NCBI RefSeq assembly: GCF_039555335.1
Contig: NC_092631.1
Span: 12,027,701-12,091,700, forward strand
Source: Amphiura filiformis
Taxonomy: Eukaryota > Echinodermata > Ophiuroidea > Amphilepidida > Amphiuridae
DNA length: 64,000 nucleotides
Direction: 5' to 3'
Each line of letters begins with the position of its first letter. Positions within the stretch are counted from its first letter, which is position 1. Both the position numbers and the translations under genes were made by a program. The notes under the pieces are model-generated. The model saw only the letters and a program-made list of their open reading frames with translations. It was not told the DNA's origin and made no database searches. Below, piece by piece: positions 45,929-56,600 of this stretch.

Positions 45929-48900
45929 CTGTAATAAAGATATTTTAAAAATCTGATTAATATAAAATATTGCTGAGGATTCCCTCAGTATATTTCAAAA
46001 TTCTGTTTTTACATGATTGTAAGGTACTTTATAAAACTAACATACCCTGCAAAAATCAAGACTTTAGGTGTTGTAGAGATTTTGAATAAAGTGCAGGAAC
46101 AGTTGTTTAATTATTAAAATAGAAAGTTTTATGGAAATGTTACAATATGGCTTTAAGAAGCTAGGTGATGATATTTCCTGACCACAGATGGTGGTTGGCA
46201 ACTCGTTCCACTGCAGTTGAAAATGCACAATAATCACGAGCTTGTGTTTTGGAAGTTTTATGGGTTCCAGGTTGAAATGAGTATGAATGAGTATGGAAGG
46301 CTTTGAACATGGGCAGATTTAGGGGGGGGGGGGCACCAAGCTGCTATGGCAGTGGTTCAGCCCCCCCCCCCATTGAAAATTCCTGGATCCGCCCTTGTTG
46401 AATATCTGCACAAGACTCTTAAATTGGATCATTTGGGCAATAGGCAACAAGTGGAGAAGAGAAGAGGCATGGCTGGAAATGGTTTGCCTGAGAATAACAT
46501 GAGTGGATTTATTTTGAAAGACCTTGAAATGGGCGAGATGTTTCTTCAATACCATTCATGAGTGAGTTGCAATAACCAAGTATACGGACAACATTGTGAC
46601 ATGTCTTGGTATCCAAATAATTGTGGATACAATTTAGATTATACAGCTGCCAGTTAATGGTACAAGACAAAATTGGTAGTGTGATTGTCATGGCATATTA
46701 AATGCCTGGGGGTCACTCCAATTGTGGCCTGTACACCATCATGATAATGAAAAGCGCGTAAAAGGGTAGTTTTTTCAGGTGGGTAGGCAACGCACGCAGC
46801 GTATCGTGTTTAGGGTGTCAAAAACATGGAAAATTGGAAAAAGGGTAGCAAAATTGCAATTGCTGATCCGCGGAAATGAAATTTAGGGTATAAAATTTGA
46901 ACAAAATCCCTGTTTAGGGCATGTGTTACCTGTTTAGGGTATCGTTTTAGCCAAGGGTTAAATCCTTGTTTAGGGTGCTTTTCAAAAGTTGATTATCGCG
47001 GATGGTGTACGGGCCTTAAATAATGGGGTGACCCCCGGATTAAATGTGACCCTATTTAGTCCACTCAGGCTGATGTTGGCAAATAGGAAACTGAGATATA
47101 GCCAGAAACAGGTTAAGGATATAGTTAGTCACAGTTAAACTATAAATGTTGTAACTTTGCAACAAAATCAGTTATAAACATGGGGTTTGGACTGATAAAA
47201 AGGGAATTTGTTTTACTTCATACAAATCTAATAATAATTACTGGTAATTAAAACTAGAAACGTCACGGTTTTCGACGCAAGGCGTCGAGTGGGATGCCTC
47301 CGCCATGGGGCGATTTAAATTTAAATGTGTACAAATCCATTTATAGTAATTTGACCTCTAATGACCCCTGGGTGACTCCAAAATGACATGCCAAATATTT
47401 GGCTCTAAATGTTGACTGTACCCAGTGGGTACTACCCATCAAGTTTCATGCCCATACAACCAATTTTATTGACCTTATGACCCCTGGGTGACCAAAAAAT
47501 GACTTTCTAAAAATTGGCACTAAATGTTGACTGTACCTACCAAGTTTCAGGCCCATACGACCAATTTTATGAATTTGACCTTAGATGACCCCGGATGACC
47601 CCAAAATGACCTTCCAAATATTGACTCTAAATGTTGACTGTACCCACCAAGTTTCATGCCCATAAGACATTATTTAGTAATTTGACCTTAGATGATCCCT
47701 GGGTGACCCCGAAATGACCTTCCAAAATTTTGGCTTTAAATGTTGACTGTACCCACCAAGTTTCATGCCCATACGACCAATTTTATTAATTTGACCTTAG
47801 ATGACCCCTGGGTGACCCCGGATGACCCCAAAATGACCTTCTAAAAAATTGACTCTAAATGTTGACTGTATCCACCAAGTTTCATGCCCATAAGACAATA
47901 TTTAGTAATTTGACCTTAGATGACCCCTGGGTGACCCTGAAATGACCTTCCAAAAATTTGGCTCTAAATGTTGACTCTACCCACCAAGTTTCATGCCCAT
48001 ACAACAGTTTTTAGTAATTTGACCTTAAATGACCTTTGACCTCAGTATATGACCTTGAACCCCACCCAAAAAAAAAAAAGTAGCCAGAGTTTTTGACCAT
48101 GACCCACCTATCCTGAAAATTTGAAGTCAATCCGCCCATCCATGCCAGAGATACAGCCTCCGGACGGACGGACGAAGTAATTTGACCTTAAATGACCTTT
48201 GACCTCAGTATATGACCTTGAACCCCACCCAAAAAAAAAAAGTAGCCAGAGTTTTTGACCATGACCCACCTATCCTGAAAATTTGAAGTCAATCCGCCCC
48301 GGGATCCGCCCATCCATGCCCGAGATACAGCCTCCGGACGGACAGAAGCTCGAAAATTGCAAAAACAGTATGCATCGCGGTGGAGGCATAAAAAATATGA
48401 CTTGAGCCTGAGTGGACTGGATCGGGTCACAAATCAAAGACAACACCCAGATTATGGATACTAGCTAGGGAAGATTAAAACACAACACCCAGATAAAGGA
48501 TGCTAGAGAAGAAAAAAATTCTTGATGATCGACCAAGTTGAATTATAAGATGCTGGAGGGACTAGCGATGAGCAGATGAAGCAACAAAAAACTCTGTCTT
48601 AGATTGATTGAGACTCAATCTATTACTGAGTAATCATGTCTGCAGGTTGTTTATGTACAGGTACTTAACACTAAAGCACAAGCAATATCGCTGTGACAAT
48701 TCATTGTAAATATGGTAAATTGACTCTCAATAATTCAGCCAACTCTCCAAGTGAGCCCGGGTTGCAAATGACTTTATGTCACACATTATGTGCCCCAGGG
48801 CCCAAATGCCAAAACATTGGGCCAGCCATTATTCAGTAAATAAAGTAGCTACAATTATTTTTTTAAGAATGTTATATCTTATTTTGGTTCATTAATTTAC

Positions 48901-51900
48901 AATCACCGAATGTAGGGGATATAATGAAGGAACAAAGGGAATGGTCCTACCCAGTGCTCCAAATAAACCTAACTTGCACCAGCCCAACTCAAATAAAAAA
49001 CTTTCACGTTACTCGGGTCCACATTAATGTGACACTTTAAACATCAACTTTCATAAGCCTTATCTGTGTATGCCCAAAAATTCCCATTGATCATGTCACA
49101 TATTGGTGTGTGTGGGTCTGCAGTTGTATGGTAATAACTCAACAGGGTGGGTTGATGTCCTCGGTTGTCTGAGGTTACATATTGGTGTGTGTGTGTCTGC
49201 AGTTGTATGGTAATAACAGGGTGGGTTGATGTCCTCGGTTGTCTGAGGTTACATATTGGTGTGTGTGTGTCTGCAGTTGTATGGTAATAACTCAATAGGG
49301 TGGGTTGATGTCCTCGGTTGTCTGAGGTTACATATTGGTGTGTGTGTGTCTGCAATTGCATGGTAATAATTCAACAGGGTGGGTTGATGTCCTCGGTTGT
49401 CTGAGGTTACATATCGGGGTGCGTACGTGTTTGCCGACAAACGAGGACACACACAAGATTTTTCACCCTAAACTGTGGACCTACTTCCAACCGAGGACTG
49501 TCCTCGGTCTCAAACTGCTGCAAAAGACCTCAAATGCATGCTAGATGCTTTAAACGCTATTTGCCTGAAACCGAGGACCACACGTGTAAAAACTACCGTC
49601 CGCAGGGTGATGGCTAAAATTCCGTTTCGTATTATACACAAAAAAATCCGCCATTTTAGTCCACGGTTAGGTGATGAAAACATCATACACACGTCCTCGG
49701 TTAGATAGCAAAACACAATGTCCACGTTTGGAGGCAAACACAGACAGGGGTGGGTGTGTGTGTGTGTCTGCAGTTGTATGGTAGTAACTCAACAGGGTTG
49801 GTTGATGTCCTCGATTGTCAGTGTTTACATTGGTGTGTGGGTCTGCATTTGGATGGTAATAACTCAACAGGGGCTAACAGAGTGGGTCAATGTCCTTGCA
49901 TTGGTATTTTATGTATTATATGTTTACATTGATATGTGGGTGTGTGTCTGCACTTGTTTACACATATGGGGTGTGTTTGGGAGCATATATTCCATTACCT
50001 TGGTAACCAAGATTCTAAAGCTACTCTTGTATCTTCTGGATTGGTAGTTGTTTTCTTCACCCATTTCAGTCGGTTTGATATGCGATGTACATGTGTATCC
50101 ACACCAATGCCTGCATAAATTATTACAATATATACAGTAAGCCAAAGAATTAAGGTACCAGTTACGTTCACCCCCTGTATATCCTAAACAAAAGCAGATA
50201 TGTCATAATTGGGACCAACAGCCAATAGCTGCATTTTTTAGCGTGAATTTAAGACCTCATTCATTGAAATTGTTTAAGAAATAAAGACACAACGATTCAA
50301 AAACCCAAGGAAGATGCTAAGTTGCAGTTTGCCTCATTGATTTGTACACAAAGCGTTCGTGAACAAGAGAACTAGCACCGTGCTTTCATTGATTGGCACA
50401 AAAAATTAGCGTCGTGCTGTAATTGATTAGAACACAAAAGTGCAACTTTTTATTTCGTATCTTCATTAGATTTTAGATCACTGTTTCTTTAATTTTCAAC
50501 CAATTTCAACAAATAATGTCTTAAATCAGAGATAAAGAGTGCATGCATTCACTGAAAACTTTAATTGATCAGCTTGACTAACGTAAATTTAGTCCAGATG
50601 GTGCCCATCTTGACTAACATAAGGCTAGTCAAGCCTGCTTGACTAACGTGCTTGACCAACTTGACGTTAGTCGAGCCGGCTCGACTAACTTGCTTGACTA
50701 GCTTGGACGTTAGTCAAGCAGGCTTGACTAGCGTTAGGTTAGTCGCTCGACTAGTTTATGACTAAATTTAAGTTAGTCCAGATGGTGTCCATCTTGACTA
50801 ACCTAACGTTAGTCAAGCAGTTCTAAGCTAGTCTGGCAGCTGCTTGACTAGCTTGCTTGACTAGCGTGCTGCAAACCACGTTACTGTAAAAAATTGAAAA
50901 AAAAAAAGAGACAAATGTGGATGTTTATCTTGTCTGGTGGGATTTATTCTCATAGTTTTGCGTTTTGAAACTGATATATTACTTGAAGAAAATCCTCTTA
51001 CCTGGTAATCATGATGACAACACATTCATGACCACTTACCTTCATTGGGAATTGAACTCGGACCCTATACACTCACCACTAGACCACGGAGGCGCTTACA
51101 AATCATGGAACAAAATATTAGTTTTAAACTCTGTAATCGCATGTGAATATCCAAAATAACACTAAATTACATTAACAACCATCAGAAAGCTTTTACAAAT
51201 TTAAACAGTAGTGTTGTTAACAATGATGCTAGTTCCAGGTTGTCAATCCTAAACTTTCCATTCCGATAATATTATTTAACTATTACTAGACAACTACGTA
51301 TAATGGGGTACCCATTTCAAAGCAATTTCCTATGTGTTGAACATGCACATGCAAAGCGGTTGCGCAATTTAGTATTGTGAAATGAAAGTTACGAAAGTCA
51401 TTGGCTTGACTAACCTAAAGCTAGTCAAGCCGGCTTGACTAACCTAAAGCTAGTCAAGCAGGTTTGACTAACCTATAGCTAGTCAAGCCGGTTTGTATCT
51501 TCAAGTTAGTCAAGCCATCGATATTGTAAGCTAGTCAAGCACCGCATGGCAGGCTTGACTAGCTTATCAAAATTGCAAGCTACGGGCTTGACTAATGTTA
51601 GGTTGGTCAGGCGGGCTGGACCAACCTGCTTGACTAGCTTTAAGTTAGTCAAGCAACTGCCTGACTAGTATTGGTTGCTTGCTTTAACTTGACACATTCG
51701 TCTTTATTTAGGATATACATCACAAGGGTGTAATTGAGTAGCCATAAGCACAAAAAGCACACATTAGCCGTGGGTGTACAGTTTGTTATCAGCCACTAAC
51801 TTTAGGTGCTTCATTTAAATCGATTGCACATTAGAATTAAGGCTGCCAAGCCCACATATATTTAGTACATGGTAAATTGGTAATACTAGCTACGTATACA

Positions 51901-53633
51901 TGTAACATATAATAAGTACTGGTGTAGGCCTATATAAAAGTTGTTTCACAAATTGACATTTTATTTTATTTTAAGAAGGAGATTGGCATACCCAGTGGCG
52001 TACCGAAGGACCTGTGAGAGGTCTTGGGAGGGGATGAGGGAAGAAGAGGTGGAGGAGGGGATATGGAGAATGAGAGGGGCACTGGAGAAAGAGAGAAAGA
52101 GGAAGAAATGAAGAGAAAAAATAAATAGAAGTAAATAAAATAATAGAAAGATAAGGAAAATGATAGGAATGAGAGGGGACAAAAAGCAAGAGGGGATGGA
52201 GAAGGGAAGGGAGAAAAGGAGGAGGTGATACTATAGCAAGGAAAGAAAAAGTACAGAGAAAGGAAAAGAAAGGGATAAATAAATGTAGGCCTAATAATAA
52301 ATATTATAGCCCCCTCCCCCACATAGGCCTAACACTAACAGCACTACAGGCAGCCATTCGATGATGTCAATGCTATTATGCATTACGCAATTAAAATGCC
52401 CAGTCAGATGTACTTCACACCTACCAAGCACAAGTCACCCAATTTCGAAAATTTGACGTTGAATGTACACTCTCATGAATATTGATTGGCAACATTTTCC
52501 AATATGTCAGCGCTCAAATCGGACACAATAGAACAATAGACCTTTCAGTGCGTTGCCTACAAGCTATATCCGGAAATGTGATTATATAGTTCTATTCTAA
52601 TGGCCTTGTCTCGCCTGAAAGAAGAGAACTATATAATCACATTTCCGGATATAGCTATGTATGTATGGCTGGAGGGGTGGGGGGTGTGTGTGTGTGTATG
52701 TATGTGAGAGTTCATAGGAGCAATGCCAGGTCAGTGGGTTACAACAATGTTGGACCTAGGTTACATCATTTTTAATGCATGCATGTTCGTCAATACAGCT
52801 TAGTCTCCTCCGCCTTCGCAACACGGTATGTGGAATGACTGGAATCACACTGACGGTGGAGGAGAATACTAGCTGGTCAGACGGTTTAATTCCATCAAGC
52901 ATATAATACCTGAACAATCACAGTCATTTGATCAATTTACTACAGAATATATTAAGTACTTAAGTATAACAACACATGAATAATACTGAGTACAATAATG
53001 TACTTATAAATACTTTAAATCAATAACATATGAAAAGCCCCATGGCCCCACCAACTACATGCAAAAGTGATATCATGGCTTAGTTTAGTATAGCTGTGTT
53101 CACACATGCACTTATTACCGGTAATATTTTATCTAGGCTTATGTCCGATCGAATTAAATATTTCCGCTAATCCCTTAGCGCGTCCACATTTGTCGGCAAT
53201 AGCGCTATCGAAGTTACGTAATAATCGGATTAACTACCATAGCAATAGGTGAATCATTCTGATTACTTGCACCTGTAAGATTAGTAGTTTTGAAAAGACC
53301 AGTATTGTATTCATGTTCAAAATTGTTTTCACCTATTGCTATGGTAATTAATCCGATAAATTGCGTAACTTCGCCAGCGTATGTCCGACGTGTTATGTCC
53401 GATAAGCCTATTACCGGTCATAAATCCCTCCTTTCTACATGAGCATCATCAGAAAATTTAACCCGATTTTAAATTTTTTGACTGAAAATTCACTTTCCAT
53501 AAACGCCCCTCTTTAGAAAAAATTACAGACAACGCGGTAGGTATGTATGTCATGTAAGAAAAATGCAAATTCAAAAGTTCCAAATTTCAGACCAATTTTG
53601 TATTTATGTAGGTTCTATTATTATTATTATATA

Positions 53634-53670
<37 letters not shown>

Positions 53671-56600
53671 GAATTCAGGTAAAATGACTGGCGTAGCCTT
53701 TGTTGATTTGCGTAAGGCGTTTGATACAGTCAATCATGATATGTTGTTGAATAAATTACATGAAATGGGCGCAACTGACCACACAGTTAAATGGTTTCGT
53801 TCTTATTTACATGATAGAACACAACGAGTGTCTTTTAAGGGAGCTTTATCAAATGAACTTCCTGTAAATTCAGGTGTTCCTCAAGGTAGCATACTTGGGC
53901 CACTATTATTCATCATTTTTATTAATAGCATGTGTAAAGTAATTGAGCATGGTTATATTTCAATGTATGCTGATGATACCACACTGTCTGTTAGTGGAGA
54001 TGATGCTCGTGATATTGCAAGTAAATTAAGGTGTGATCTTGAAAAGCTTATGATTTGGATGCGCATTGAATAAGATGTTCCTTAACTCTGATAAGACAAA
54101 AATCATGCTAGTTGGTACTAGTGCTAGACTTAATAATGTGCATGAAAATGATTTTTCTGTTAGAATTGATGGTAATGATCTTGAATGTGTTGATAATTTT
54201 AAATGCTTGGGTGTTGTAATTGATAATCAATTAAAATGGCATAAGCAAGTTAATAATGTTGTTCGAAATGTTTTTGTAAACTTGCTTTGTTACGTCGTGT
54301 TAAACCATATCTTAATGTTGATACTTTAAATGTTCTTTATAAAAGTATGGTTCAACCTCACTTTGATTATTGTAGCTTAGCATGGTATGGTCGTTTTAAA
54401 GAAGATTGTCATAGACTTGATGTAATACAAAAGCGATGTGCGCGAGTGATCTTAGGTGTTAATTACTACACTCCATCTAATTATATGTTTCAAGAGCTAA
54501 GGTGGTCACGGCTATCAGATCGTAATGATTATTTCAAAGCTCTAATGATTTATAAATGTCTTAATGGTCTCGCTCCACAGTATTTAAATAATATGTTTAA
54601 TTATGTGCGTGACAATCACGATCGTGTTACGAGGCAAGCTGCAGCTGATTTGCTAGCTCTTCCACCCATTGTTCATGGTACTGACATCGAGTCTTTTAAA
54701 TTTTCGTTCAGCTATAGTGGCGTTAAGTTGTGGAATAATATTGACCCGCCTACTAGAAATGCCGTCAATGTTCAGTCGTTTAAGACAATGTATAAAAGTA
54801 GCCATCTGAAGTAGATTGCATATTCGCTTGATTTGATATGTTTTTAAAGTTGTATATACCTATGATTATATGAAATTACGTGCCATAATTGTTTGTATAT
54901 ATATCTAAATCATGTGTTTTTATGTATAATTACTATATTTTATAAGAGTGTCTTTTAATATTGTTGTAACTTAATTGTATATTGCAGGGCCCGGTTAGAA
55001 CAGCTTTAAGCTGATTCGGGTATACCCTGGGTAAAGATAATAAATAATAAAAAAATAATTATTATTTGAGTTTTTAGTAGTCCCATTTTACAGTAGACTT
55101 AGCTCTATATCGCATTTTATACATGTAGGCCCTACATGGTGGACATCTTTGAAAAAATGACAAAAATAAACAAAATAATAATGACTCCCATCATCATGCT
55201 ATTTTTTTCTCGGGGGGTCCCAAATTTACAAAAAGTCGGCTTCAATAAAATTGCGACCTCCCCTATTTCGTCAGCAAAGATTTTATGACCCCCCACCGTT
55301 TGCAACCCCCCCCCCCCCAAAAAAAACAGGCATCAGTCTTTTGGAATAAAATAAACACACTATCTGTAGTCATGTTGTGTTGTGACTCCTACATTTTGGT
55401 CATCAAAAATATTTTATGACACCCCCTATTTTTCTTTCCGTATATTTGGGACCCCTTAATCATCTTATAAAATCCAATTGCATGCCTTTCTGTTATCATG
55501 CTTATGGCTTAATAAATGTCATCTCCATCTATATTCAGGGCCATACTGCCCCCCCCACTGAGCCCTCTGGAGGGTTTACATTTGTTACCCCCTAGAAAAG
55601 GTGGCGTCACTAGGGTTGGTAGCGCCCGGGGCAAGAAACAAAATTAGCGCCCCACCCGATAATATCTTAGACACCCCCGTTTTTGAAACAATTTGCGCGC
55701 AAAATTTTGGACAAATAAGGCCTACCACTAATTAATTTTGGTTACTAGAAGTTGAATACTGTCCTAAAATGTTCTTTCAATTGATTTTGTGCTGAAATGA
55801 AAATTTTTTGACTTTCATCGCTTGGAGGCGCAGAATCGATGCTAAATTGGTCAATTTGGTGCCCCCCTAAGGGTAGCGCCCGGGGCATGTTGCCCCCCTC
55901 TGCCCCCCCCCCCCAAAAAATAGGCAAATATGAGGTTAATTTGGTCAGAAACCCATTATCAGGCGTCAACATAGACTACCCCGTAGTCCACTTGCCCATT
56001 GTGCATACTCTGGATATTGTATTTAAGCTTAAAACTCTGATTTAATTAATGTGTGCACAATTGATAGATTTTCACATCTGATCAGTCACCCTACTCCCTC
56101 TGTTTGTTAGCTTCCCAAGTGGACTGCTGACATTGCCTTATGTTAAGATTTTTAACACGGGACTCTATGGAGAGTTAGGCCAATTTCTGGCCTAACTAAA
56201 ATTGTCCATGATGTAATGCATCTTTAAATGGATCTGCCTTGTGATTGGTCGCCCATACCTCGCTATGGTTTAAATCGTCTGGGCCCGCGCCATTTACCAT
56301 TAACTACACCGTAAACAACTGTCTGTGGTATTTGCGGGCGCTTTTGTGTTGACGCTGAAAGTTAATCTCTCAACAAACATCTAGCGCGTCCATGCTTAGT
56401 ACTTGTGGTTAATGGACTGATAAACAAGTATGCTTGACAGTGTGTTTTTAGAGAGCAAAGTCCAGGGGGTAAAGTTCTGCTTACAATTCAAAGTTCATAG
56501 TCGAAATTTTGGGGTTCGCTATCAATAAACTGGTAGATTCCAAAATCAGAATTGTTCAGTATTAAAGTGAGCCGTTATAATTATGCAAGATAATGTTGCA

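Noticed and set aside
49044..49452. His/Thr-rich repeated frames on the minus strand
   Set aside because: Products of the GT-rich minisatellite, not proteins.
51961..52322. Ser/Pro/Phe-rich minus-strand frames of 70-118 codons
   Set aside because: They are the complement of a polypurine tract and occur in several overlapping frames.
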